Assembly: GCA_933228675.1 (NCBI GenBank)
Contig: OW121740.1
Location: 5,511,501-5,575,500, forward strand
From: Stomorhina lunata
Taxonomy: Eukaryota > Arthropoda > Insecta > Diptera > Rhiniidae
Length of the DNA stretch: 64,000 nt
Direction: 5' to 3'
Of the stretch, positions 1 through 10,974 are shown piece by piece. The notes beneath the pieces are model-generated. The model was not told where the DNA came from, searched no databases, and worked only from the letters and a program-made list of their open reading frames with translations. The first letter of the stretch is position 1; the number at the start of each line of letters is the position of its first letter. The position numbers were made by a program, and so were the translations under genes.

Positions 1-177
1 TAGGACAAAAGTGTTAACATAATAAACAGAATTAGTTTAAATTTCTTCAAATCCTTTTAAATGTTCAATGAGCTTTACAAAATAGAAAGAAATATTTATT
101 TTAGAGCTGAGAAAATAAAACACTTAACCTAAAAATCAGAAAATTACATAAGAGTGTACGTGAGAAAATAGCGTTTG
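1..177. other. AT-rich left flank, no feature seen
   Basis: Ordinary AT-rich sequence before the 11-bp satellite. No open frame or repeat was recognised. Confidence 0.6.
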
Positions 178-3100
178 TTCAGTTTTAGCTTAGTTCTTGT
201 TCAGTTCTAGTTCAGTTCTAGTTCAGTTCTAGTTCAGTTCTAGTTCAGTTCTAGTTCAGTTCTAGTTCAGTTCTAGTTCAGTTCTAGTTCAGTTCTAGTT
301 CAGTTCTAGTTCAGTTCTAGTTCAGTTCTAGTTCAGTTCTAGTTCAGTTCTAGTTCAGTTCTAGTTCAGTTCTAGTTCAGTTCTAGTTCAGTTCTAGTTC
401 AGTTCTAGTTCAGTTCTAGTTCAGTTCTAGTTCAGTTCTAGTTCAGTTCTAGTTCAGTTCTAGTTCAGTTCTAGTTCAGTTCTAGTTCAGTTCTAGTTCA
501 GTTCTAGTTCAGTTCTAGTTCAGTTCTAGTTCAGTTCTAGTTCAGTTCTAGTTCAGTTCTAGTCCAGTTCTAGTTCAGTTCTAGTTCAGTTCTAGTTCAG
601 TTCTAGTTCAGTTCTAGTTCAGTTCTAGTTCAGTTCTAGTTCAGTTCTAGTTCAGTTCTAGTTCAGTTCTAGTTCAGTTCTAGTTCAGTTCTAGTTCAGT
701 TCTAGTTCAGTTCTAGTTCAGTTCTAGTTCAGTTCTAGTTCAGTTCTAGTTCAGTTCTAGTTCAGTTCTAGTTCAGTTCTAGTTCAGTTCTAGTTCAGTT
801 CTAGTTCAGTTCTAGTTCAGTTCTAGTTCAGTTCTAGTTCAGTTCTAGTTCAGTTCTAGTTCAGTTCTAGTTCAGTTCTAGTTCAGTTCTAGTTCAGTTC
901 TAGTTCAGTTCTAGTTCAGTTCTAGTTCAGTTCTAGTTCAGTTCTAGTTCAGTTCTAGTTCAGTTCTAGTTCAGTTCTAGTTCAGTTCTAGTTCAGTTCT
1001 AGTTCAGTTCTAGTTCAGTTCTAGTTCAGTTCTAGTTCAGTTCTAGTTCAGTTCTAGTTCAGTTCTAGTTCAGTTCTAGTTCAGTTCTAGTTCAGTTCTA
1101 GTTCAGTTCTAGTTCAGTTCTAGTTCAGTTCTAGTTCAGTTCTAGTTCAGTTCTAGTTCAGTTCTAGTTCAGTTCTAGTTCAGTTCTAGTTCAGTTCTAG
1201 TTCAGTTCTAGTTCAGTTCTAGTTCAGTTCTAGTTCAGTTCTAGTTCAGTTCTAGTTCAGTTCTAGTTCAGTTCTAGTTCAGTTCTAGTTCAGTTCTAGT
1301 TCAGTTCTAGTTCAGTTCTAGTTCAGTTCTAGTTCAGTTCTAGTTCAGTTCTAGTTCAGTTCTAGTTCAGTTCTAGTCCAGTTCTAGTTCAGTTCTAGTT
1401 CAGTTCTAGTTCAGTTCTAGTTCAGTTCTAGTTCAGTTCTAGTTCAGTTCTAGTTCAGTTCTAGTTCAGTTCTAGTTCAGTTCTAGTTCAGTTCTAGTTC
1501 AGTTCTAGTTCAGTTCTAGTTCAGTTCTAGTTCAGTTCTAGTTCAGTTCTAGTTCAGTTCTAGTTCAGTTCTAGTTCAGTTCTAGTTCAGTTCTAGTTCA
1601 GTTCTAGTTCAGTTCTAGTTCAGTTCTAGTTCAGTTCTAGTTCAGTTCTAGTTCAGTTCTAGTTCAGTTCTAGTTCAGTTCTAGTTCAGTTCTAGTTCAG
1701 TTCTAGTTCAGTTCTAGTTCAGTTCTAGTTCAGTTCTAGTTCAGTTCTAGTTCAGTTCTAGTTCAGTTCTAGTTCAGTTCTAGTTCAGTTCTAGTTCAGT
1801 TCTAGTTCAGTTCTAGTTCAGTTCTAGTTCAGTTCTAGTTCAGTTCTAGTTCAGTTCTAGTTCAGTTCTAGTTCAGTTCTAGTTCAGTTCTAGTTCAGTT
1901 CTAGTTCAGTTCTAGTTCAGTTCTAGTTCAGTTCTAGTTCAGTTCTAGTTCAGTTCTAGTTCAGTTCTAGTTCAGTTCTAGTTCAGTTCTAGTTCAGTTC
2001 TAGTTCAGTTCTAGTTCAGTTCTAGTTCAGTTCTAGTTCAGTTCTAGTTCAGTTCTAGTTCAGTTCTAGTTCAGTTCTAGTTCAGTTCTAGTTCAGTTCT
2101 AGTTCAGTTCTAGTTCAGTTCTAGTTCAGTTCTAGTTCAGTTCTAGTTCAGTTCTAGTTCAGTTCTAGTTCAGTTCTAGTTCAGTTCTAGTTCAGTTCTA
2201 GTTCAGTTCTAGTTCAGTTCTAGTTCAGTTCTAGTTCAGTTCTAGTTCAGTTCTAGTTCAGTTCTAGTTCAGTTCTAGTTCAGTTCTAGTTCAGTTCTAG
2301 TTCAGTTCTAGTTCAGTTCTAGTTCAGTTCTAGTTCAGTTCTAGTTCAGTTCTAGTTCAGTTCTAGTTCAGTTCTAGTTCAGTTCTAGTTCAGTTCTAGT
2401 TCAGTTCTAGTTCAGTTCTAGTTCAGTTCTAGTTCAGTTCTAGTTCAGTTCTAGTTCAGTTCTAGTTCAGTTCTAGTTCAGTTCTAGTTCAGTTCTAGTT
2501 CAGTTCTAGTTCAGTTCTAGTTCAGTTCTAGTTCAGTTCTAGTTCAGTTCTAGTTCAGTTCTAGTTCAGTTCTAGTTCAGTTCTAGTTCAGTTCTAGTTC
2601 AGTTCTAGTTCAGTTCTAGTTCAGTTCTAGTTCAGTTCTAGTTCAGTTCTAGTTCAGTTCTAGTTCAGTTCTAGTTCAGTTCTAGTTCAGTTCTAGTTCA
2701 GTTCTAGTTCAGTTCTAGTTCAGTTCTAGTTCAGTTCTAGTTCAGTTCTAGTTCAGTTCTAGTTCAGTTCTAGTTCAGTTCTAGTTCAGTTCTAGTTCAG
2801 TTCTAGTTCAGTTCTAGTTCAGTTCTAGTTCAGTTCTAGTTCAGTTCTAGTTCAGTTCTAGTTCAGTTCTAGTTCAGTTCTAGTTCAGTTCTAGTTCAGT
2901 TCTAGTTCAGTTCTAGTTCAGTTCTAGTTCAGTTCTAGTTCAGTTCTAGTTCAGTTCTAGTTCAGTTCTAGTTCAGTTCTAGTTCAGTTCTAGTTCAGTT
3001 CTAGTTCAGTTCTAGTTCAGTTCTAGTTCAGTTCTAGTTCAGTTCTAGTTCAGTTCTAGTTCAGTTCTAGTTCAGTTCTAGTTCAGTTCTAGTTCAGTTC

Positions 3101-4401
3101 TAGTTCAGTTCTAGCTCAGTTCTAGTTCAGTTCTAGTTCAGTTCTAGTTCAGTTCTAGTTCAGTTCTAGTTCAGTTCTAGTTCAGTTCTAGTTCAGTTCT
3201 AGTTCAGTTCTAGTTCAGTTCTAGTTCAGTTCTAGTTCAGTTCTAGTTCAGTTCTAGTTCAGTTCTAGTTCAGTTCTAGTTCAGTTCTAGTTCAGTTCTA
3301 GTTCAGTTCTAGTTCAGTTCTAGTTCAGTTCTAGTTCAGTTCTAGTTTAGTTCTAGTTCAGTTCTAGTTCAGTTCTAGTTCAGTTCTAGTTCAGTTCTAG
3401 TTCAGTTCTAGTTCAGTTCTAGTTCAGTTCTAGTTCAGTTCTAGTTCAGTTCTAGTTCAGTTCTAGTTCAGTTCTAGTTCAGTTCTAGTTCAGTTCTAGT
3501 TCAGTTCTAGTTCAGTTCTAGTTCAGTTCTAGTTCAGTTCTAGTTCAGTTCTAGTTCAGTTCTAGTTCAGTTCTAGTTCAGTTCTAGTTCAGTTCTAGTT
3601 CAGTTCTAGTTCAGTTCTAGTTCAGTTCTAGTTCAGTTCTAGTTCAGTTCTAGTTCAGTTCTAGTTCAGTTCTAGTTCAGTTCTAGTTCAGTTCTAGTTC
3701 AGTTCTAGTTCAGTTCTAGTTCAGTTCTAGTTCAGTTCTAGTTCAGTTCTAGTTCAGTTCTAGTTCAGTTCTAGTTCAGTTCTAGTTCAGTTCTAGTTCA
3801 GTTCTAGTTCAGTTCTAGTTCAGTTCTAGTTCAGTTCTAGTTCAGTTCTAGTTCAGTTCTAGTTCAGTTCTAGTTCAGTTCTAGTTCAGATCTAGTTCAG
3901 TTCTAGTTCAGTTCTAGTTCAGTTCTAGTTCAGTTCTAGTTCAGTTCTAGTTCAGTTCTAGTTCAGTTCTAGTTCAGTTCTAGTTCAGTTCTAGTTCAGT
4001 TCTAGTTCAGTTCTAGTTCAGTTCTAGTTCAGTTCTAGTTCAGTTCTAGTTAAGTTCTAGTTAAGTTCTAGTTCAGTTCTAGTTCAGTTCTAGTTCAGTT
4101 CTAGTTCAGTTCTAGTTCAGTTCTAGTTCAGTTCTAGTTCAGTTCTAGTTCAGTTCTAGTTCAGTTCTAGTTCAGTTCTAGTTCAGTTCTAGTTCAGTTC
4201 TAGTTCAGTTCTAGTTCAGTTCTAGTTCAGTTCTAGTTCAGTTCTAGTTCAGTTCTAGTTCAGTTCTAGTTCAGTTCTAGTTCAGTTCTAGTTCAGTTCT
4301 AGTTCAGTTCTAGTTCAGTTCTAGTTCAGTTCTAGTTCAGTTCTAGTTCAGTTCTAGTTCAGTTCTAGTTCAGTACCAGTTTGGTTCTAGTTCAGATATT
4401 T
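178..4401. repeat. 11-bp satellite array, about 383 units (TTCAGTTCTAG)
   Basis: The unit TTCAGTTCTAG repeats head to tail for about 4.2 kb. The first two units (178-199) and the last three (4369-4401) are degenerate. The register is exact: 4369 minus 178 equals 381 x 11, so there is no net insertion or deletion. The substitutions I spotted are T to C at 564, 1378 and 3115, C to T at 3348, T to A at 3890, and C to A at 4052 and 4063. The last two are one unit apart and probably spread together. Every frame meets a TAG once per 33 bp, so the array cannot encode protein. The homogeneity suggests recent expansion or strong homogenisation, and the copy number depends on assembly quality. Confidence 0.98.
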
Positions 4402-4993
4402 TCTTCAAACAAATATTTTTAACTTAGTGTGAAGGTGATATCCAAAACACTAGAGCTCCAACACGTCTTAACTATTTATGGGAATAAGTATCAAATTAAA
4501 CACATTGTTTGGTCCCTGCGGTTTAATTTTAATGGTCGGTTTTAATGTTTTTATATTTAAACGTGTGAGTAATTATTTAATGTTGGTTTTTGTTCAGGTC
4601 TGTTGAGTATTTTTTGTCCTTGAATATTGTATATTTCTGGGACATATTCATTTACTTATTTGCGAATGTGCTTATGTTGCTTTAGGCTACATATATTGTT
4701 ATATTAATACTGTAAGTTTTTACATATACAATATTATTTGTTTATGGATTTTATACAATTATGCCAAAAAAAAAATACCACATTATAGTTACTAAAATTT
4801 TAGCGAGTTTACCACAGTTAAAAACAACTAAAGCGTTGATTAAAGGACCACTGCCTCTTAAACATAAAACTCCAATTAACTGACCGCAGATGTTTACCCA
4901 GCAGTTCGAAAAAATACGCGAGTACCGATTGTCAGTATACGACAATAGTCAATATTTTCAAAAACTTTCTTTAAACCGATTTTACCCTAATTA

Positions 4994-5135
4994 GCATTCA
5001 TGGATAGTCAGACGGCCAGATGGATATTGAGAAATGTACCCAAAAAAGAAAATTCTGAGTCGGTCGGTTTACTTTAATCCAATAATTCTGACCTGTATAA
5101 ACATCAGCACAAACGTAAAATACTCTTCCTATCCA
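4994..5135 (+). mobile_element. Degenerate fragment of the GTCY-type dispersed element
   Basis: The segment has GTCAGACGGCCAGATGG, then a TCTGAGTCGGTCGG motif, then ACATCAGCACAAACG and a decayed CCCTTCC-like tail. The same order occurs in the better copies at 27.1-27.8 kb and, reversed, at 28.95-29.7 kb. It is truncated on the left and carries no coding capacity. Confidence 0.6.
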
Positions 5136-5639
5136 TTCACTCAAATTTTAGCTCAGTCTCAACTTAGCTTAATTTTCTCTGTATATGAGTGTTTATTTGA
5201 TTTTGAATGTGTTTTGGTTTTGTCTGGTTCCCTCACAATTTGCGTAGAATGCAAATAATTAACTTGTAGGAACCACAACACATGCAAAAATTTACACGCA
5301 CTCAAAAACTAATACATATTTACCAAATCATTCTATTCCATCAGTGCTCTAACGCACACATAAACTTTAGTTAACATCGATACAAAACATTTTTATATCA
5401 CTGACCACAAAAACGCATATGCGAGTATAATAGGGTTTTACTTAGCTTAAAAAATTGTAAATAACTTGAAACCTTTACATAAGGGATAAGAATGACATAG
5501 TTTGAATTTTGAAAAACTAAGGCTTACCCTGAATTACATTTATGTTTGTCAGACAAACTCTAATGACTCTTTGCAACATTGCAGTCATTCCAAAGCGTAG
5601 GATTTAAGTTATAACCAAGTTAATTTAAAAACCATAGAC

Positions 5640-6375
5640 GGTTTAATGGTTTGCTTAAATTTTTGTATGAGAAATGTTGTAAATTATAAACCAATATAAG
5701 GTATAAATTTACAATTTTATTTAAAAAACTGTTTTAAAGAAACTTTTGAATTAAAGATTTTCTATACAAAATTTGTATGTGAAAAATGTTTTATACAAAA
5801 TTTTAATATGAAAATTTTTTATACTAAAAATGTTTGTTATAAAAAATTGTGTATACAAAAAATTGTATATTAAAATGTTTGTATAGAGTAATTCTTAAAT
5901 GTTTCGTTCCAATCTATAATACTGTCCTTAGTAGCGGAATATATGACGTTAAAATTATCTCTTTACCTTGCATGGTTTATATAATACAGGCTCTCAAAAT
6001 TGGATGTCTCGGGTATTTTTGTAAAAAGTTGGCAAATATTAAAATATTAAAACATTTTTCATTGTAAAGGCTCTTAAAAAATGATAATAGATAATTTCAA
6101 AAAAATACTACACTTTGGGAGCCTATAGAATCTAAACGATATTATTTATGAGGCTAGATTTTATACTATAAAATCCGGAGATGAAAGGAGAATATATATT
6201 CAGAATCATTCTTTAAAAGGTTTTTAATAAAAAATGTTTAATTAGAAAATTTTGCATAAAAAATTTCTGTATATATTTTTTATAAAAGTTTGTTTAATGA
6301 AAAATTTTCTATAAAAAGTTTTAAAGCTAAAAACTTTCTATAAACTAATTTTAATTTAAAAAATTTCCGGTTTTT
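5640..6375. repeat. Degenerate A/T-tract tandem repeats
   Basis: Two short runs (about 5640-5880 and 6225-6375) alternate AAAATTTT-like tracts with TATAC/TATAAA and GTATG spacers at roughly 25-30 bp. They look like eroded members of the A/T-tract arrays found from 8 kb onward. Boundaries are approximate. Confidence 0.4.
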
Positions 6376-7330
6376 AAAAAATTCTTAAAACTAGTTAATT
6401 TAAACAAAAACCTTAAATTTGTAAATAAATTAATTATACGCTCCAGGGCTCATATAACAAATTTATAATAATATTAATCATACGACAAGTGTTCGCAAAT
6501 TCTAGAACAAATTGAAAATTTTAAACATCAAGACTTTTAAAGCTTACCCATAGAGTGATGTACAAGAAATAAAGCTTTTTAAGTAAGTCACCAACATTTT
6601 AAACTTAAATTGTGATAACTGACTTTATTTTTAATATTAAAATGTTTCAAATCTGAATGAAAATAATCTTGAGTTGTTAGAAAATTATTTAAGTAAGTTT
6701 TAAAATTAATTAATTTTGCTCTCAAAAACTACTAAAGTATAAGTAAGAGCAATGCACTTTCTTCTACAGTTTTCATGACAAAATAATTAAATAGTTGCTC
6801 TGATTTTAGTATTCAGATATTTAAGCCATTATATAAATGACGCCCAACCACCTCAAGCATTAAAATTTTAACTTTTACAGCTTCAAAAACGTTTAAAACT
6901 AAAACGGTTTTGTAGCTGAAAACAGCCTAAGGCTTCTCTGTTATTCTGTTTTATTTTTGGTTGTTGAGTGCAAAAGTATTAATTATAAATATTCTACAGA
7001 AATTCAAATTCAAGTAAAATGTATTATATTCAAGCAAGACCGGCATTAGAAACCCTACAATGCTTAGGTGAGAATAATATTATTTGATTGTATTTATATT
7101 AATTTTAGGTTGGATCTTAGAGTTTAGGTTAATATGGATCAATTTTTTTAAACTTTACTTCTAATTCATACGAAAAATAAAGTTATGATAAGCTCATAAT
7201 TAACATTTTCCATGCAAAATTCCTGAAATAAGCTTTTGATAAATGTTTTAATTGTTTATAAATTAATTTTTTATATTCTTAATAAATCTTTTGGTAGAAC
7301 TGCGAATTGTACTTTAAAGATAAGAGAACA

Positions 7331-7730
<400 letters not shown>

Positions 7731-7741
7731 TGTACTGAAGG

Positions 7742-7862
7742 GAGGGTAACGAAATGATTCCATATCGATCGGTGTTTATCTGAATAATACTTCTTGACAT
7801 GCCAAATATATACACAATCGCAATATACCGTTTTTACCAATGAAAGTGTAGGATATACAAAA
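7742..7862 (+). mobile_element. 3-prime tail of a dispersed GTCY-type element
   Basis: The segment contains CATATCGATCGGTGTTTATC, then ATACACAATCGCAATATACC, then a decayed hairpin end of the form ACCAATGAAAGTGTAGGATATA. These correspond in order to the tail of copies at 23.9-24.04 and 27.7-27.82 kb (AATATACCCTTTCCACCTAT, GGTGGTAAAGTGTATA). It places the adjacent CAGA microsatellite inside an old element copy. Confidence 0.6.
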
Positions 7863-7973
7863 GTTTAAAGGACATCACAGACCCAAAGAAGTAGTAGAAA
7901 ATAATTAGCAAAAATATTTTACTTCAATGAACTTTGTCTTTTTAAGAACAAACAAACAAAAAACTTACAATTT

Positions 7974-8352
7974 AGAAAAATTTTTGATGAAAAAAATTTT
8001 CTATAGAAAAATTTTTTTTAAAAAAATTTTCTATAGAAAAATTTTTTATAAAAAAATTTTCTATAGAAAAATTTTTTATAAAAAAAATTTTATATAGAAA
8101 AATTTTTGATAAAAAAATTTTCTATAGAAAAATTTTTGATAAAAGTTTTTGATAAAAAGAAAAAAAATATAAAAAAAGCAGATCGATATCAAATGCAAAT
8201 AAAATTTCTTATTGAATAAAAAATTTTTCTATGGAAAAATTTTTAATAAAAATATTTTCTGTAGAAAAATTTTTGATAAAAAATTTTCCATACAAAAATT
8301 TTTGATAAACAATTTTCTATAGAAAAATTTTTGATAAAAAATTTTTCGCAAA
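7974..8352. repeat. Palindromic-core tandem array A, first part (about 30-bp unit)
   Basis: Repeats of TTTTCTATAGAAAAA followed by TTTTGATAAAAAA. A non-array insert at about 8158-8215 contains GATATCAAATGCAAATAAA, a terminus-like motif shared with the foldback element at 36.7-37.3 kb. Unit boundaries drift because A- and T-run lengths vary. Confidence 0.9.
8185..8212 (+). repeat. Solo foldback-element terminus, diverged
   Basis: ATATCAAATGCAAATAAAAT followed by TTCTT resembles the right end of the foldback element (GATCAAATGCAAATACACTT, about 37288-37307). The preceding GATAAAAAGAAAA context is repeated at the second solo copy near 8.88 kb. Confidence 0.5.
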
Positions 8353-8430
8353 ATAATAAAAGATTTTTTCAAGCTTGAGGTCTTATAGTTGTTTTTTTAA
8401 AAAATTAAATATATTTATTTAATTATTTAT

Positions 8431-8475
8431 CGATATTTCGCTATCCGTTGGATAGCATCATCAGGATTAATGAGT
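8431..8475 (-). ncRNA. Hammerhead-ribozyme-like core
   Basis: On the minus strand the sequence reads CTGATGA (8458-8464), an unpaired T, a perfect 7-bp stem GCTATCC / GGATAGC with loop AAC (8440-8456), then GAAA (8436-8439). This is the conserved CUGAUGA - stem II - GAAA layout of hammerhead ribozymes, which occur in Penelope-like retroelements and retrozymes. Stem III and stem I are not convincing: only weak pairing of TTAAT with ATTAA is seen. The extra T after CUGAUGA also departs from the consensus. It is probably a decayed or inactive retroelement remnant. Confidence 0.45.
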
Positions 8476-8500
8476 ACAATAAAAGAGTACAAGAATTACG

Positions 8501-8552
8501 TCTAATAGCTCTTAATATTAAAATTGCAATTTTAATATTAAGAGCTATTAGA
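8501..8552. repeat. 52-bp perfect palindrome
   Basis: TCTAATAGCTCTTAATATTA continues into its exact reverse complement, with no spacer (centre between 8526 and 8527). It lies directly between the hammerhead-like segment and the resumption of array A. Confidence 0.95.
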
Positions 8553-9330
8553 TTTTCTATAGAAAAATTTTTGATAAAAATATTTTCTATAAGAAAGTTT
8601 TTGATAAAAAATTTTTCTATAGCAAAGTTTTTGATAAAAATTTCTATAGAAAATTTTTTGATAAAAAAATTTTTCTATAGAAAAATTTTTAATAAAAAAT
8701 TTCATATAGAAAAATTTTTGTTAAAAAAATGTTCTAGAGAAAAATTTTTGATAACAAAATTTTCTATAGAAAAATTTTTGATAAAAATTTTTTTTTCATA
8801 CTTTTTTTCTTTTTATAGAAAAATTTTGGATAAGAACATTTTTTGATAAAAAGAAAATATTAAAAAAACACAGATCAAGATCAAATGCAAATACAATTTC
8901 TTTTTGAAAAAAAAAAATCTATAGAAAAATTTGTAATAAAAAAATTTTCTGTTGAAAAATTTTTCACAAAAAAATTTTCTATAGCAAACATTTTGATAAA
9001 AAAATCTTCTGTAGGAAAATTTTTAATAAAAAAAATTTTCTATACAACAATTTTTGAAAAAAAAATTTTTCTATAGAAACATTTTTGATAAAAAATTTTT
9101 TATAGAAAAATTTTTGACAAAAAATTTTTTATAGAAAAATATTTGATAAAAAAAAAATTTTATAGAAAAGTTTTTGATAAAAAAAATTCTATAGAAAAAT
9201 TTTGATAAAAAAAATTTTTGATAAAAAAAATGTTTATCAAAAGATTTTTTATAGAAAAATTTTTGATAAAAAGAAAATAAAACATGAAAAAAAAATTTAT
9301 ACAAAATTTTATATCTCAGCATTTTTCTGT
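8552..9330. repeat. Palindromic-core tandem array A, second part
   Basis: Units of TTTTCTATAGAAAAATTTTT followed by GATAAAAAA resume after the palindrome and run, increasingly degenerate, to about 9330. The open frames here (for example 8448-8846 plus, 9071-9322 minus) are low-complexity K/F/I/N translations of the repeat and not genes. The unit closely resembles that of the array at 55.3-57.1 kb. Confidence 0.9.
8874..8906 (+). repeat. Solo foldback-element terminus
   Basis: GATCAAATGCAAATACAATT then TCTTTTTGAA differs by very little from the right end of the foldback element (37288-37317), where the fifth-last block reads CACTT in place of CAATT. It lies inside array A with no second arm nearby. 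Confidence 0.65.
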
Positions 9331-10974
9331 ATATGAAAAATTCTTCAAAAAATCTTTTCGTTTTGTATAAAATTTTGGAAGTAGTTTAATTAATTTCCGA
9401 TTCCCCGAAATGTTCAACTTAAATTTCTTACAATTCAATCTAAAATTATCTAATATTTGCTATTCATCACTTGAGTGTAATTAATATTAATAAGCCGCCA
9501 TTGAAACAACATCTTTTCAATTATTGTTACTCGTGGTGAAATCTCTTAATAGACGATTATAATTAATAATATTATTTGCTTTAGCACCAATAATAAATCA
9601 ACTAAATGTCGACCTATAAATAAGGCCAAGAAAAGGAATAAATGACTGATAATGTTAAATTAAGAATAATTTTGAATTCTGAATAGAAACACTGGAATGA
9701 TGGATAACTAAACATTAATCAAAGTAGTAAGAGTTAAAGGGGGGGATAATAACAAAATTAAAGCAAAGTTTTTGCTACTGATTAAATTAAAAAAACTATA
9801 GAACTTTAAAAGTTAATAAATATTAAATTTTCATAAAACATTACATAACTGGTTCAATTTATTTTACTTCAGGGCTTTATATTAAATGAAAGCCCACTCT
9901 AGCGTATGATTAATATTAATTCAATAACTTTTTGCAAAAAACTTTCGATTTTACTTAAAGTTTTATTGTTACAGTTGAGAAAAATTTTATGATGAAAACC
10001 CATAAAGTCAGAATCAATAAAACTAGATGATTTTTATGTGTTTTTTGTTGTAAGTAATAAATTTCTAACCCCGAAAGTAAAAGTTTTTAAGCGATTTAAG
10101 AAAAACTTGCTAACAGGCAAAAGGGCTTAACTTTAACATAAACATAAATCAGAAATAATTTAAAATCAAATAAATATTTAATGAATTTTATAAAGAGTTC
10201 GACTATAAACGATTACAAGAAAACACTAATGAATATTTTATCAAATTATAAAAATTTCAAGCCTCCAATTTATAGCCTCCAGTGATGAACTGGCAGCTGC
10301 ATATCCTCTACAATTTTTAATGTAATGAAAAAAAACAATAAAAAAATTTTATAAAAAATTATCAGGATATCGAATAAATTGCAACTAAATTATGGTTTCA
10401 TAATAAATTAAATAAAAAACTACATAAGTATTAACAGTAAATAATTAAATAACTAGATATGATATCAGTGATAATGATATACGATAATCAAATTACGTAA
10501 AAAATACATATAAAAATATTTATTTAAATGATTAATTTGTTAACACTAATAAAAGCACAGTTTTTGTAGAGCTTTTAAATAAAAAGCTTAAAAAAATTAG
10601 TAAATAAGTCAAAAATAAAACGAATTTATATTAATCATACGCCCGATAGTTGATAATAGAACTAATTAATTAAAATTGCTTTTTAATTGCAAAAATCTAT
10701 GGGATGTCTATTTATCTTGAGAAATTAAGCAGAACATAATTAAATTAATTATTAATGTATTAATCTTGTAGCATTTAATCTAAAACCATTCAAATTAAAT
10801 GATAAAAGGCAATGAATTAATATTAAATTAATATTTAAACAAGAGATAACTTAATCAAAGACAAATGCATGATTTATAAAATTATATAAAAAAAAATTAT
10901 AATAGAATAATTTAAATTTCACAAAACAAAGAAAAATTGTTGATAAAAAAAAACCTTTAATTTAAGCAAAACAA
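9331..10974. other. AT-rich non-coding gap
   Basis: No gene is seen. It contains the dispersed motif GCGTATGATTAATATTAAT (9903-9921) and, reversed, TATTAATCATACG (about 10629-10641). The rest is unremarkable AT-rich sequence. Confidence 0.6.

Larger units (their letters stand above)
4402..7330. other. AT-rich non-coding stretch with weak A/T repeats
   Basis: There is no defensible gene. Open frames of 60-75 codons have no recognisable motif and sit in AT-rich sequence. The stretch holds a degenerate dispersed-element fragment (4994-5135) and degenerate tandem sequence of the type TTTTATACAAAATTTT at about 5640-5880 and 6225-6375. These weak repeats resemble decayed forms of the arrays further right. 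Confidence 0.6.

Noticed and set aside
178..4401. Telomeric repeat
   Set aside because: The unit does not match TTAGG-type insect telomere repeats or dipteran telomeric retroelements.
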